Origin: Flexivirga endophytica
GTDB lineage: Bacteria; Actinomycetota; Actinomycetes; Actinomycetales; Dermatophilaceae
Assembly (NCBI RefSeq): GCF_014640635.1
Contig: NZ_BMHI01000002.1
Coordinates: forward strand, 186,001 to 250,000
DNA: 64,000 bases
Direction of reading: 5' to 3'
The position numbers and the translations under genes were made by a program. Numbering within the stretch: the first letter of the stretch is position 1; each line of letters starts with the position of its first letter. Below, one piece after another: positions 34,227 through 43,119 of the stretch. Below the pieces are notes generated by a model. That model was not told the origin of the DNA. It worked only from the letters and a program-made list of their open reading frames with translations, and made no database searches.

Positions 34227-34845
34227 GCCGAACCGTCCGTAGGTCGCGCTCAGGCTGCGCTGATCCATCGGCTGCTGCGGAAAGCGTTGGTACGACTCGT
34301 TATCCGGGGAATCGGTCGACCGGACGATGAAGGCGGTCACATCGAACACCCGGTCGTCACGCAGCGTCAGTACGTTGAGCGCGAAGGGCAGATGAGCCCC
34401 GGTCGCCTCGTCCCAGGCGTAGAACGCGAGTGCGGGCTGCGCATTGGCGCTGGAAGGAGTTACCTTCCAACGCCATTCGCCACTCAGGGACGACTCGCGG
34501 GCCCAGGTCTCCACAATCAATCGCGGTGCGTACCAGATCGACAGCGGCGGCATCGCGAAGCTGGCGTCCTCGGTGAGCAGGGCGGTGCAGGCCGCCACGT
34601 CACACATCTCCCAAGCAGCGAACTGTCCGGATACGGCTCTATCCATACGGATTCGGCCATCGGTGCACCGCGGTGCCGTCCCGCAGTCCGGCGGCACCGC
34701 GCCAGGGCCGGATCAGCGTGTCCTGGACGGCGTCGTCGGCGTCATACACCGAGCCGAGCATCCGGTAGCAGTGCGCGTGGAGCTCAGCTCGGTGACACTC
34801 GACCAGAACGGCGAAATCGACGCCCTGGTCAGGGTTTTCACTCAG
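34206..34845 (-). pseudogene. broken ECF sigma factor gene with SnoaL-like C-terminal domain
   Basis: Two separated parts of one sigma gene survive. The 5' part (34845-34639) reads FAVLVECHRAELHAHCYRML, then GSVYDADDAVQDTLIRPWRG, the region-2 start of an ECF sigma factor, and stops at 34639. In the next frame (34646-34206) comes the SnoaL-like C-terminal domain typical of SigG-type ECF factors (AAWEMCDVAACTALLTEDASF, begun here at the first Ala, and the ending GRFGLPDRL). Most of regions 2 to 4, about 150 residues, is gone and the frame is shifted. The first codon appears to be CTG overlapping the VOC gene stop. Confidence 0.75.
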
Positions 34846-35230
34846 GTTGTTCCACCACCATCAGGCTGTGTCCGCTCGGATCACGGAACCAGAACATCGG
34901 CGGCACGGGGTCACCCATCCGGGAGACCTCCGCATCCACGTCGACACCCTTGTCCACCATCTCGGCGTGCACCGCCTCGACGTCGGCGGTGGTGAGCGTG
35001 ATGCCGGTCTGCGCGGGCTCGAACGTCGACCCCTCGGGTGGTGGCGCGAGCGCGATGCCTGTCTCGCCCTCCGGTGGGTACATCTCGATCCACCGGTAGC
35101 CACCGCCGAAGGGCTCGTCGGTGCGCTTCTCGAAACCGATCGATTCGTAGAACGTCACGGCCTTGTCCTGGTCGGGCGTCGTCACACAGACGAGGCTGAT
35201 CCCGCGGAGCGCGGTCTTGGTCACTGGCAT
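34838..35230 (-). CDS. VOC family (glyoxalase-like) protein
   Basis: 130-residue vicinal-oxygen-chelate protein with two beta-alpha-beta-beta-beta units. ISLVCVTTPDQDKAVTFYE opens the first, and MFWFRDPSGHSLMVVEQ closes the second with the usual metal Glu. It may be a dioxygenase, isomerase or binding protein, and the substrate is unknown. ATG 35230 follows AGGAGG. Its stop overlaps the start of the broken sigma gene, a pairing often seen with SigG-type ECF genes in actinobacteria, so the two once formed an operon. Confidence 0.82.
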   Translation of the reverse strand: MPVTKTALRGISLVCVTTPDQDKAVTFYESIGFEKRTDEPFGGGYRWIEMYPPEGETGIALAPPPEGSTFEPAQTGITLTTADVEAVHAEMVDKGVDVDAEVSRMGDPVPPMFWFRDPSGHSLMVVEQPE

Positions 35231-35354
35231 GGTGCACCTCCTGGAGAAATCACATGCTGGCACCAACTAGGACCCGCGTCACCCACGAAACTCATCGGTG
35301 TCGGCTCGGTTCGTTCGCCGACAGCGAAGCAGTAGTCGTCGGCGCCGGAGGGCG

Positions 35355-36146
35355 TCATTCGCGGCGTTGGTAGAGCAGCGTGGTGAGCGGCGCGAAGACG
35401 GCGATCAGCACGGCGGCGGTGCCGATCACCAGAATGGCCTGGTGTCCTGCCGGCGTACCGTCCATCAGGTCTCGCGCGGCCGTCACCAGATGGCTGATCG
35501 GATTGGCCTCCGCGACGTTCCGCAGCCACCCCGGCATCGTGTCGGGGGCGACGAAAACGTTGCTGACGAAGGTCACGGGAAAGAGGATCACGAAGCCGAG
35601 GTTCATCACCGCTGTGGGGGTGCGCAGCAGCAGGCCGAGGGTGGTCCAGGCCCAGGAGAGTGCTGACGCGAACAGGACGACCAGACCGACGGCGAAGAGC
35701 ACGCCGAGCACGCCGCCGTGCGCGCGATAGCCCATCAGGAAACCGAGGCCGAGCACGAGACCGGCGGCGAGCAGGTAGCGACCGACGTCGCCGATCAGAG
35801 CACCGACGATCGGCGCCGGGCGCCAGTTCGGCATGGATCGGAAGCGGTCGAACGCTCCGGTGGTGAGATCACGATTGAGCGTGACGCCGCTGTAGATGGT
35901 CACGAACACGACCGCCAGGGCGAGCGTGCCGGGCAGGAGGTACTGCAAGTAGTCGTGCGTGGAGCCGGAGACCGCCCCGCCGAACAGGTAGGTGAACAGC
36001 AGTGTGAAGAGGATGGGGATGCCGATGACGTCGCCGAGTTGTTCGGGGACGTGCTTGATCTTCAGCAGGGAGCGCCGGGCGTAGGTGAGCGAGGCTGAGA
36101 CGGGGCCCGCCGGTCGTGCGGGAGCCTCGGCGTCGAGGACGGTCAT
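35355..36146 (-). CDS. ABC-2 type transporter permease (DrrB-like)
   Basis: Membrane subunit of 263 residues with six hydrophobic segments. The family segment [21 protein letters not shown] lies near residue 75 (first Leu counted) and the C-terminal [20 protein letters not shown] before the last helix. These fit DrrB-type drug or lipid exporters. The start overlaps the ATPase gene by 4 bp. It should form an efflux pump with that ATPase. The substrate is not predictable, though linkage to a TetR repressor suggests an inducible xenobiotic. Confidence 0.87.
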   Translation of the reverse strand: MTVLDAEAPARPAGPVSASLTYARRSLLKIKHVPEQLGDVIGIPILFTLLFTYLFGGAVSGSTHDYLQYLLPGTLALAVVFVTIYSGVTLNRDLTTGAFDRFRSMPNWRPAPIVGALIGDVGRYLLAAGLVLGLGFLMGYRAHGGVLGVLFAVGLVVLFASALSWAWTTLGLLLRTPTAVMNLGFVILFPVTFVSNVFVAPDTMPGWLRNVAEANPISHLVTAARDLMDGTPAGHQAILVIGTAAVLIAVFAPLTTLLYQRRE

Positions 36147-37132
36147 ACGGACACCTCCGATCGGTCGGTGGATTCGCCGGTCAGTGCGAAGAAGACCTCG
36201 TCGAGGCTGGGCTGACCGTAGGTGAAGTCGGTCACGGCGATGCCCTCCTGAGCAAGCTGGTTGAGCACCTGAACGGCGAGATTGGTTGACGCTGCGAGGT
36301 CCTCGGCCGGAAGCTGTGCCCGCAGCGCGGCGGGATCGCCATCCTTCATGACATGGGGCGTCAGGGAGGCGGTCAGCGTGGCTTCGGCCCGGTCGCGCTG
36401 AGACGGATCTGCCAGTCGCAGTCGGATCCCACCGGCGCCGACAGCAGACTTCAGCTCCTCGCGAGTACCCGACGCGATGACCCGGCCGTGGTTGATCACC
36501 GCGATCCGGTCCGCCAACTGGTCGGCTTCGTCGAGGTACTGGGTCGTCAGCAGGACCGTCGTCCCGTTGGCGACGATATGGCGCACGACGTCCCAGACCT
36601 GGCTCCGGCTGCGCGGATCCAGTCCCGTGGTCGGCTCGTCGAGGAAGAGAAGCTCAGGTCGCACGATGATGCTCGCGGCGATATCGAGACGACGCCGCAT
36701 CCCGCCCGAGAGCTGAGTCGCGAGTCGCCCGGCGGCAGCGTCGAGCTCGAACCCCACGAGCAGGTCGTCGGCGCGCGTCTTCGCCGCCGCGGGGGAGTAG
36801 CCGTGGAGGCGGCCGATCATGACGAGGTTCTCCCGCGCGGTCAGATCCTCGTCGACCGACGCGAACTGGCCGGTCAGGCTGATGCGTCGGCGCACCGCGG
36901 GGGCATCGTGTGCCACGTCGTGTCCGAACACGAGGGCGGTGCCCGCGTCGGGGCGCAGCAGCGTGGCGAGCATCCGGATGGTGGTCGTCTTGCCTGCACC
37001 GTTCGGCCCCAGAACGGCGCAAATGCTCCCTGTCGGGATGTCGAGATCGATTCCGTCGACGGCGCGCGTCTCACCGAAGGCCTTGGCCAGGCCGCGGGCA
37101 CGCACGGCAAGATCGGCATTGCGAGTGGTCAT
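36143..37132 (-). CDS. ABC exporter ATP-binding protein (DrrA-like)
   Basis: 329-residue ATPase with Walker [11 protein letters not shown] near residue 44, signature [15 protein letters not shown], Walker [17 protein letters not shown], and a DrrA-type C-terminal domain ending in [15 protein letters not shown]. The ATG at 37132 is used because the family starts just before [10 protein letters not shown]. The longer frame upstream runs into the operator. There is no clear ribosome site. It is paired with the permease by a 4-bp overlap and divergent from a TetR gene across a perfect operator palindrome. Confidence 0.88.
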   Translation of the reverse strand: MTTRNADLAVRARGLAKAFGETRAVDGIDLDIPTGSICAVLGPNGAGKTTTIRMLATLLRPDAGTALVFGHDVAHDAPAVRRRISLTGQFASVDEDLTARENLVMIGRLHGYSPAAAKTRADDLLVGFELDAAAGRLATQLSGGMRRRLDIAASIIVRPELLFLDEPTTGLDPRSRSQVWDVVRHIVANGTTVLLTTQYLDEADQLADRIAVINHGRVIASGTREELKSAVGAGGIRLRLADPSQRDRAEATLTASLTPHVMKDGDPAALRAQLPAEDLAASTNLAVQVLNQLAQEGIAVTDFTYGQPSLDEVFFALTGESTDRSEVSV

Positions 37133-37153
37133 GGGGATCACTGTAACTAGCAT

Positions 37154-37169
37154 TTGTCCATATGGACAA
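37154..37169. promoter_or_regulatory. TetR-type operator TTGTCCATATGGACAA
   Basis: A perfect 16-bp palindrome lies between the divergent exporter operon and tetR-like gene, 21 bp from each start codon. A further half-site AATGGACAA follows at 37174-37182. Position and form make it the likely binding site of the TetR protein at 37191, controlling both directions. Confidence 0.75.
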
Positions 37170-37190
37170 GTCAAATGGACAAGGATTGTG

Positions 37191-37787
37191 ATGCCTGAAT
37201 CTTCCCGACGTGGCCCTGGGTCCGAGGCAACGCGCGAGAAGCTCAACGCGGCGGCGGCAGAGTTGATCGGTGAGCTGGGCTGGGGCCGGGTGACGACGCG
37301 CGCCGTCGCAGAGCGGGCTGGGGTGCCGCACGGCGCAGTCAGCTACCACTTCCGCGGTAAGCAGGAATTGCTGACCGAGGCGTGTCTGGCGGCGTTCGGC
37401 AATGCGGTGCCGTTCGAGGAGTTCGCCTCGCTCGGCGGTATCGACGACCTGATCGACTTCATTGCCGTCGAACTCGAGCAGGGACTCGCGGACAACACAG
37501 TGCTCACGCGGTTGATGTTCGAGGCGATGCGTGAAGCGGAACGGGACGACAGACTGCGAGAGCGACTGCAGGCGATGATGGCCGACTACCGGCAGGCGGT
37601 GGTGACGTTGGTCCAGGCGGATCAAGCGCGTGGAGTGCTGTCCCCGGCATTTTCCGCCGAAGGGGTGGCAATCATGCTCGCCGCCGTCGGTGACGGACTG
37701 TTGCTACATGCCCTCCTGGACCCGGGCCTCGACATACGCGGTGGGCTGACTGCACTCCGCACCGTGCTCACCGCCTCGCAGGGCTGA
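37191..37787 (+). CDS. TetR family transcriptional regulator of the DrrAB-like exporter
   Basis: 198-residue TetR repressor. The helix-turn-helix [20 protein letters not shown] is near residue 30, followed by the Lys-Glu-rich [10 protein letters not shown], then a ligand-binding helical domain with [23 protein letters not shown] at 37181-37185 sets the ATG at 37191. It is divergent from the exporter genes with a shared palindrome, the standard arrangement for drug-responsive control. The inducer is unknown. Confidence 0.88.
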   Translation: MPESSRRGPGSEATREKLNAAAAELIGELGWGRVTTRAVAERAGVPHGAVSYHFRGKQELLTEACLAAFGNAVPFEEFASLGGIDDLIDFIAVELEQGLADNTVLTRLMFEAMREAERDDRLRERLQAMMADYRQAVVTLVQADQARGVLSPAFSAEGVAIMLAAVGDGLLLHALLDPGLDIRGGLTALRTVLTASQG

Positions 37788-37933
37788 CCGGGCGCGGCCG
37801 TCGCTTCGTGAGGATGATCCGGCTCGCGCTGATCGCAGAGACGACCACGGGCTGTCTCGAGGGCGGTGAACCACTCCTGGGCGCGACGCGCTGCCCTTCA
37901 CATTCGCCGCCGAACAGCGCACGGTGGACGGTA

Positions 37934-38199
37934 TGGATACGCACTACGGAACCAACCGAACGGAGCCGGCTGCGTCGACGCCTGCACCGGCGCCGCCGCA
38001 GCCGCCCACCCCACAGGAGCCGCAGCCGCCCGACCCTCCACCGTCACCGGCTGAGCCCGGACCGTTTCCGGACCCGCCCGGACCGCAGCCGGAGCCACTG
38101 CCATCGGGTGACACCTGGCCGGACCACCGGCGGCGATCCAACCGATCGGGACAACCGTGTCCGGCTCCAGCTCGGAGTTCAGGTGTACGACGCTGTTGA
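37934..38199 (+). CDS. possible small proline-rich protein
   Basis: A frame of 88 residues starts MDTHYGTNRTEPAAS and continues as a Pro-rich tract of short PQPPTP- and PDPP-type units up to about 38100, then loses character in Arg/Ser-rich sequence. GGTGGA precedes the ATG. The last third overlaps, on the other strand, the carbonic-anhydrase-like remnant. The join near 38105 may be a recombination junction and the true 3' end may be lost. High GC makes Pro-rich frames arise by chance, so confidence is low. Confidence 0.3.
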
Positions 38200-38281
38200 T
38201 CCGCAACTCGCACCGCTGCCCGATCACCGAGCCGGGGAACACCGACACATCTCTGCACCGTATGACGACCGAACCTCCCAT
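38115..38281 (-). pseudogene. remnant of a gamma carbonic anhydrase/hexapeptide-repeat acyltransferase
   Basis: The minus strand reads FPGSVIGQRCELRINSVVHL followed by NSELEPDTVVPIGWIAAGGP, closely resembling the last coils of the left-handed beta-helix in gamma-carbonic-anhydrase-like proteins, where [V]VPIGxIAVGDPA is usual. The upstream coils and the C-terminal helix are missing, and no plausible start serves the piece. It is therefore a fragment of about 45-55 residues rather than a gene. It lies just downstream of the ars operon. Confidence 0.45.
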
Positions 38282-38317
38282 GCCTGAGGCATCGCGCCTC
38301 GCCGTCGGCGTGGAGCC

Positions 38318-38716
38318 TCAGCGCTCGAGCAGTTCAGCGATCAAATGCTCGACACACGAGCGGATCTCGTCGCGTACCTCCCGCACGACGTCGAGCGGTT
38401 GCCCGGCCGGGTCGGTGAGCGGCCAGTCCACGTAGCGCTTGCCGGGGAAGTAGGGGCAGGTGTCGCCGCAGCCCATGGTGACCACGACGTCGACACCTTC
38501 GACGAGATCCGTTGTGAGCAGCCGGGGTCGGGCAGTGGCGATGTCGATCCCGACCTCGCTCATCGCCGTGATCGCGGCGGGGTTGAGCTGATCGGCGGGC
38601 TCGGTGCCGGCCGAGTAGATCGCGATCCGGTCCGCGGCGAGGTGCCGCAGCCAGCCGGCTGCCATCTGGGAACGTCCGGCGTTGTGGACGCAGACGAACA
38701 GAACGGCCGGCCTCAT
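38318..38716 (-). CDS. arsC: arsenate reductase, low-molecular-weight phosphatase type
   Basis: 132-residue arsenate reductase that converts As(V) to As(III) for export. The P-loop VCVHNAGRSQMAA near residue 9 has the CX5R form, and the later CGDTCPYFPGKRYVDWPLTD carries the Cys pair used in the thiol relay. The host is an actinobacterium, so mycothiol/mycoredoxin or thioredoxin may be the reductant (not resolvable here). ATG 38716 follows AGGAGG and overlaps the acr3 stop by 4 bp. Last gene of the acr3-arsC unit. Confidence 0.92.
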   Translation of the reverse strand: MRPAVLFVCVHNAGRSQMAAGWLRHLAADRIAIYSAGTEPADQLNPAAITAMSEVGIDIATARPRLLTTDLVEGVDVVVTMGCGDTCPYFPGKRYVDWPLTDPAGQPLDVVREVRDEIRSCVEHLIAELLER

Positions 38717-39837
38717 GCGACCTCCTGGGCGGTGGCGGATGTGTTGGTCGCCGGCGCGATGCGCCGCCGGATCGCGAGGGCGACATACACCAGGGCGACG
38801 AGGACGGGAACCTCGATGAGCGGGCCGACGACACCGGCGAGAGCTTGCCCCGACGTCGCACCGAAGACGCCGATGCACACAGCGATCGCGAGCTCGAAGT
38901 TGTTGCCTGCGGCGGTGAACGCCACGGTCGCCGTCTTGGCGTAGCCGAGCCCCATACGGTGTCCCCAGGCGAAGCTGACGCCGAACATCAGCGCGAAGTA
39001 GCCCAACAGCGGCAAGGCGATCCGGACCACGCTCCACGGTTGGGTGGTGATCGTGTGCCCCTGCAGGGCGAAGAGCACGACGATCGTGAAGAGCAGTCCG
39101 TAGAGCGCCACCGGTCCGATCTTCGGCAGGAACCGCTGCTCGTACCAGTCGGTGCCCTTGGCGCGCTCGCCGAAGGTCCGGGTGAGGAAACCGGCGACGA
39201 GCGGTATGCCGAGGAAGACCAGCACGGAGACCACGATCGTGCCGATGGAGAAGCCGGCCTCGACGGTGTCCAACCCGAGCCAGCCGGGCAGGACCTGCAG
39301 GTAGAACCAACCCAGGACCCCGAAGGCAAGGATCTGGAAGACCGCATTGATGGCGACCAGCACCGCGGCGGCCTGCCGGTCACCGCAGGCGAGGTCGTTC
39401 CAGATGAGCACCATCGCGATGCACCGCGCCAGCCCGACGATGATCAGCCCGGTCCGGTAGGCGGGCAGGTCGGGTAGGAAGATCCACGCCAGCGCGAACA
39501 TCAGCGCCGGGCCGATGAGCCAGTTGAGGACCAACGATGTCGCCAGCATGCGGCGGTCACCGGCGACGCGGTCCAGCCGGTCGTAGCGGACCTTCGCCAG
39601 CACCGGGTACATCATCAGCAGCAGGCCGATCGCGATCGGCAGGCTGACCGACCCGACCTGCACCGCATCCAGATGGCCCGCCAGGGACGGGATCGCCCGG
39701 CCGAGCACGATGCCCAGCACCATGGCGGCGATGATCCACACGGGCAGGAAGCGGTCGAGCATCGACAGCTTCGCCAGCACGGGTGCGCTGTCCTCCTCGG
39801 CGGATGTGGATGTATGGCGCAGGTCGGTGGCCGCCAC
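38713..39837 (-). CDS. acr3: arsenite efflux transporter of the ACR3 family
   Basis: 374-residue membrane protein with ten hydrophobic segments. The start [19 protein letters not shown], the conserved Cys in [14 protein letters not shown] near residue 138, and the late [15 protein letters not shown] segment with its essential Glu are ACR3 hallmarks. It exports arsenite by proton exchange across the inner membrane. Two bases separate it from arsM upstream and it overlaps arsC downstream, so arsM-acr3-arsC is one operon. Confidence 0.93.
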   Translation of the reverse strand: MAATDLRHTSTSAEEDSAPVLAKLSMLDRFLPVWIIAAMVLGIVLGRAIPSLAGHLDAVQVGSVSLPIAIGLLLMMYPVLAKVRYDRLDRVAGDRRMLATSLVLNWLIGPALMFALAWIFLPDLPAYRTGLIIVGLARCIAMVLIWNDLACGDRQAAAVLVAINAVFQILAFGVLGWFYLQVLPGWLGLDTVEAGFSIGTIVVSVLVFLGIPLVAGFLTRTFGERAKGTDWYEQRFLPKIGPVALYGLLFTIVVLFALQGHTITTQPWSVVRIALPLLGYFALMFGVSFAWGHRMGLGYAKTATVAFTAAGNNFELAIAVCIGVFGATSGQALAGVVGPLIEVPVLVALVYVALAIRRRIAPATNTSATAQEVA

Positions 39838-39839
39838 GC

Positions 39840-40652
39840 TCAGGCTCCCTGCACCGGCTTGACGGCGCGAACGAGCGCGGAGTGCATTCCCGGAGCGGCC
39901 TCGTGGGTGAATTCGACTACGGCGTCGGCGAATCCGACCGCCGCCAGGCCGTCGAGGTATTCGGAGCGGGACAGTGCGCCGGCGATGCAGCCGACATACG
40001 ACCCGCGCTCGGCACGGTCGGCCGGTGTCAGGTGGTCCTCGGCGACGACGTCCGAGACGCCGATGCGGCCTCCCGGTGCGAGCACGCGGAACATCTCGGC
40101 CAGCACGGCCGGCTTGTCGGTCGACAGGTTGATGACGCAGTTGGAGATGACCACGTCGACGGAGCCGTCCGGCAGCGGAACGTCCTCGATGGTGCCCTTG
40201 AGGAAGTCCACGTTCGTGACTCCCGCCCTGGCCTTGTTGGCGTTGGCCAGCTCGAGCATCTCGTCGGTCATGTCGACGCCGTAGGCGTGCCCGGTCGGCC
40301 CGACGCGGCGCGCGGACAGCAGCACGTCGATGCCACCACCCGAGCCGAGGTCGAGCACCTTCTCACCTTCGTGCAACTCGGCAACCATCATCGGGTTGCC
40401 ACAGCCGAGGGACGCGGCGACGGCCTCGGCGGGCAGTTCGCCCTGCTCGTCCGAGGAGTAGAGGGACGCGCCGAACGCGTCGTCGACTTCACCGGTGCCA
40501 CCGCAGCACGAGCTGTTCTCACTTGGTGCGCAACAGGATTGGTCTGCATCAACAACTGCCAGGGCGTCGCGGTCGCCGCGTGTCACGGCCGTTGCCGCGG
40601 CGGCATACCGGGAGCGGACCTGCTCCTGGAGCTCATTGGTCTGTTCGGTCAC
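39840..40652 (-). CDS. arsM: arsenite S-adenosylmethionine methyltransferase
   Basis: 270-residue methyltransferase that methylates As(III). The SAM motif [20 protein letters not shown] is near residue 95, with Cys in SNCVINLS near 165 and YVGCIAGA near 220 at positions known to bind arsenite. An unusual Cys-rich N-terminal piece ([14 protein letters not shown], about residues 35-48) may be a further arsenic-binding site. First gene of the arsM-acr3-arsC operon, divergent from arsR with a good operator between. Confidence 0.9.
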   Translation of the reverse strand: MTEQTNELQEQVRSRYAAAATAVTRGDRDALAVVDADQSCCAPSENSSCCGGTGEVDDAFGASLYSSDEQGELPAEAVAASLGCGNPMMVAELHEGEKVLDLGSGGGIDVLLSARRVGPTGHAYGVDMTDEMLELANANKARAGVTNVDFLKGTIEDVPLPDGSVDVVISNCVINLSTDKPAVLAEMFRVLAPGGRIGVSDVVAEDHLTPADRAERGSYVGCIAGALSRSEYLDGLAAVGFADAVVEFTHEAAPGMHSALVRAVKPVQGA

Positions 40653-40676
40653 GACATTGCCTCCTGCGAAAGAACC

Positions 40677-40694
40677 TATTGAAGAACTTCGATA
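40677..40694. promoter_or_regulatory. ArsR operator TATTGAAGAACTTCGATA
   Basis: Arms TATTGAAG and CTTCGATA (one mismatch) flank AA, 24 bp upstream of the arsM start in the divergent ars region. This matches the imperfect palindrome bound by actinobacterial ArsR/SmtB repressors. A second, weaker candidate (ATCGACGTTCGTCAAT, 40713-40728) lies nearer arsR. Confidence 0.65.
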
Positions 40695-40751
40695 TGAGCA
40701 TCGTGCCGCACGTATCGACGTTCGTCAATGCATCAGCGTAGAGTAGTTGCC

Positions 40752-41111
40752 ATGACCACCAGGACGCAGCTTCCGATCGCCTCCGCGGGGATCGCCTCGT
40801 GCTGTTCGCCACTCACGGGCGGCGTGCTCGACGAGGAGTCGGCGCAGCAGCTGGCGCGGGTCTTCAAGGCGCTGGGCGATCCGACCCGGGTGCGTTTGGT
40901 GTCCCTCATCGCAGCGGCCGACGACGCCGAGGCGTGCATCTGCGATCTGACCGATCCGGTGGGCCTGAGCCAGCCGACCGTGTCCCACCACATGAAGCTG
41001 CTCGTCGACGCCGGCCTGGTGACCCGTGAACAGCGCGGGAAGTGGGCCTACTACCGGCTGGTGCGGGAGACGTTCGACGCGCTGCGGGGAGCCATCAGCC
41101 TCGATCGATGA
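40752..41111 (+). CDS. arsR: ArsR/SmtB family arsenic-responsive repressor
   Basis: 119-residue winged-helix repressor with a likely As(III) site built from the N-terminal CCSPL pair and Cys residues in EACICDL, the pattern seen in corynebacterial-type ArsR. The recognition helix is LSQPTVSHHMKLLVDAGLV near residue 75. ATG 40752 (MTTRTQL) is preferred over ATG 40728, which lies in the operator region. Ribosome sites are weak for both. It is divergent from arsM-acr3-arsC and should repress both directions until arsenite binds. Confidence 0.88.
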   Translation: MTTRTQLPIASAGIASCCSPLTGGVLDEESAQQLARVFKALGDPTRVRLVSLIAAADDAEACICDLTDPVGLSQPTVSHHMKLLVDAGLVTREQRGKWAYYRLVRETFDALRGAISLDR

Positions 41112-41121
41112 GGCGGCGCAC

Positions 41122-41598
41122 TCAACCGCGCGCGATCGCCAGCGCGATGCCGACGGGAATGCTGACCAGCACGATCGCGAGCACGGCACGGTAAACCATC
41201 ACCAGCAGTGACCGTCCGGCTCCACGGCCGGCGAACAGGAACAACACCAGGGAGATCGCGAGCAACACCGATCCCAGCACCATGAGCCACAGCTGGTCGG
41301 TGACCGTTCCGGCGATGACGCCCGCGTTGCCGAGGTTCCACGCCAACAACTCGGCCCATGGAGTGCGCGTCACGCGCTCGGCCGGGACCACTGCCGCCTG
41401 GCCGACGCCGACCACGATCTGCGCAATGCCGCAGACCAGCACGAGGTAGGCGACCGCCCAGGTCGCGTGCTCGGAGGGTGCGTGCGCGGTCGCGGCCGCC
41501 AGGAGGCCGCCGCCCACGATGCACACGGCGCCGATGGCGGCGAACGGCGAGGCCCTACGCCACTGCTCGGCGGTCGGTGGGCTGACCAAGTTCTTCAC
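41122..41598 (-). CDS. membrane protein of unknown function
   Basis: 158 residues with five hydrophobic segments (FAAIGAVCIVGGGLLAA, VAYLVLVCGIAQIVVGV, NAGVIAGTVTDQLWLMV, GSVLLAISLVLFLF, AVLAIVLVSIPVGIAL) and no catalytic motif. I do not recognise a named family. It ends 10 bp from the arsR stop in convergent orientation. No evidence links it to arsenic resistance beyond position. Confidence 0.6.
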   Translation of the reverse strand: MKNLVSPPTAEQWRRASPFAAIGAVCIVGGGLLAAATAHAPSEHATWAVAYLVLVCGIAQIVVGVGQAAVVPAERVTRTPWAELLAWNLGNAGVIAGTVTDQLWLMVLGSVLLAISLVLFLFAGRGAGRSLLVMVYRAVLAIVLVSIPVGIALAIARG

Positions 41599-41719
41599 CT
41601 CTGCAGAGTAGATATCGACGGCCGCAGTCAGCGCTCTGGGATGGCCCGACGGCCTGATCGCACTGGCGGGCCCGCGAACAAGCGATGGATCGAACGTTCA
41701 CCAGTCACTCAGCGCAGCG

Positions 41720-42988
41720 GTGAACACTGAAAGGGTGACACGTGCGGCGAACGGCTCGGCCTCGGCCGGCACGCCCGGCCCGAACCAGCTGACACCGATG
41801 CGCTTCGTCGTCGGGTTCGGTGTGGTCGCCGGGCTGGGCGATTTCGTCTACGAGGGCGCGCGTTCGGTCGTCGGGCCCTACCTGGCCACCTTCGGAGCGA
41901 GCGCCGCGGCCGTCGGCCTCGTCACCGGAGCAGGGGAAGCCGTGGCGCTGCTCTTCCGGCTGGTGTCCGGACCCCTGACCGACCGGACGCAACGACCCTG
42001 GCCGATCACCATCGCCGGCTACGCGATCACGATGGTCGCCGTCCCGCTCCTCGCGGTCGGGCAGCTGCTCTGGCAGGTCGTGATCCTGGTCATCGGCGAA
42101 CGCTTCGGCAAGGCCGTCAGGAGTCCGGCCAAGGGCACCATGTTGGCCGCCGCCAGCAGCAGCATCGGCCGTGGGCGGGCCTTCGCCATACAGGAGGCGC
42201 TCGACCAGGCCGGCGCCGTCGTCGGCCCACTGGTCGTCGCCGCGATGGTGGCCATCTCCGGATACCGCCTCGGCTTCGCCGTGCTCGCCATACCGGCTGC
42301 TGCGAGCCTGGTGGTGCTCGCCGTCCTCCGCCTGCGTGCTCCGCACCCGGAGGCGTACGAGACGGTGACCGCCGACGGCCAGGAAACGAAAAACGTTGGG
42401 GAGCAAGGAGGTCGGCCACAGCTGTCGGCTCGCTTCTGGGGCTACAGCGCCTTCACCGCGCTGACGATGCTCGGCTATGCGACGTTCGCGGTGCTGGCGT
42501 TCCACCTTCAGGTGCGGCACGTCGTGCCGACCTACGAGATCCCGATCATCTATGCGGCCGCCATGGGCGTCGACGCGGTGGCCGCGTTGGGATCCGGATG
42601 GATCTACGACCGCGTCGGCCTCCGCGGACTGGTGGTGCTGCCGATGCTGGCCGCGATCGTGCCTGCGTTGTCCTTCTCCACCGACGTAGCGCTGGTGTGG
42701 GTCGGCGCCCTCGTCTGGGGTGCGGCGATGGGGGTGCACGAGTCGACCATGAAAGCCGCCGTCGCCGACCTCGTCCCACCGAGCCGGCGCGGTTCCGGCT
42801 ACGGCATCTTCGCCGCGGTGTACGGCGTCGCCTGGCTCGCCGGATCCGCCGCGATCGGTGCCCTGTATGACGTGTCGGTCACCGCGATCGTCGTCTTCAC
42901 GACGGTGGCCCAACTCGTCGCACTGCTCGCGTTCTTCGCATTCCTCGCGGGCGGAGACGACGCCCGCGGAAATCGAACGGTTCTGTAA
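41720..42988 (+). CDS. major facilitator superfamily transporter
   Basis: 422 residues with twelve predicted membrane segments. The loop 2-3 motif appears as GPLTDRTQRPW (usual GxLaDrxGrr), and motif-like GERFGKAVRSPAKGTML falls in the centre of the first half. It probably exports a drug or metabolite. Substrate and direction are not predictable. The start is uncertain: GTG 41720 or GTG 41735, of which the second follows GAAAGG closely. Two Ile residues at 42187 and 42292 use ATA codons within the GTATGNC word. Confidence 0.8.
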   Translation: MNTERVTRAANGSASAGTPGPNQLTPMRFVVGFGVVAGLGDFVYEGARSVVGPYLATFGASAAAVGLVTGAGEAVALLFRLVSGPLTDRTQRPWPITIAGYAITMVAVPLLAVGQLLWQVVILVIGERFGKAVRSPAKGTMLAAASSSIGRGRAFAIQEALDQAGAVVGPLVVAAMVAISGYRLGFAVLAIPAAASLVVLAVLRLRAPHPEAYETVTADGQETKNVGEQGGRPQLSARFWGYSAFTALTMLGYATFAVLAFHLQVRHVVPTYEIPIIYAAAMGVDAVAALGSGWIYDRVGLRGLVVLPMLAAIVPALSFSTDVALVWVGALVWGAAMGVHESTMKAAVADLVPPSRRGSGYGIFAAVYGVAWLAGSAAIGALYDVSVTAIVVFTTVAQLVALLAFFAFLAGGDDARGNRTVL

Positions 42989-43119
42989 GCCCGACAAGCG
43001 GTGCAGCCGGCCGGCGGTACGACTGTTCCTGGAGCTGTTGTCGACGCTCACGACGGATCATCCCCGCGCCCGAGACGACAGCGTCACCACTTCGTTCACC
43101 GACTGCAAAAGGACCTGTC

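Noticed and set aside
38284-38321. Hairpin CTGAGGC...GCCTCAG at the end of arsC as a terminator
   Set aside because: The loop is about 24 nt, one arm overlaps the arsC stop codon and there is no further support, so I do not list it.
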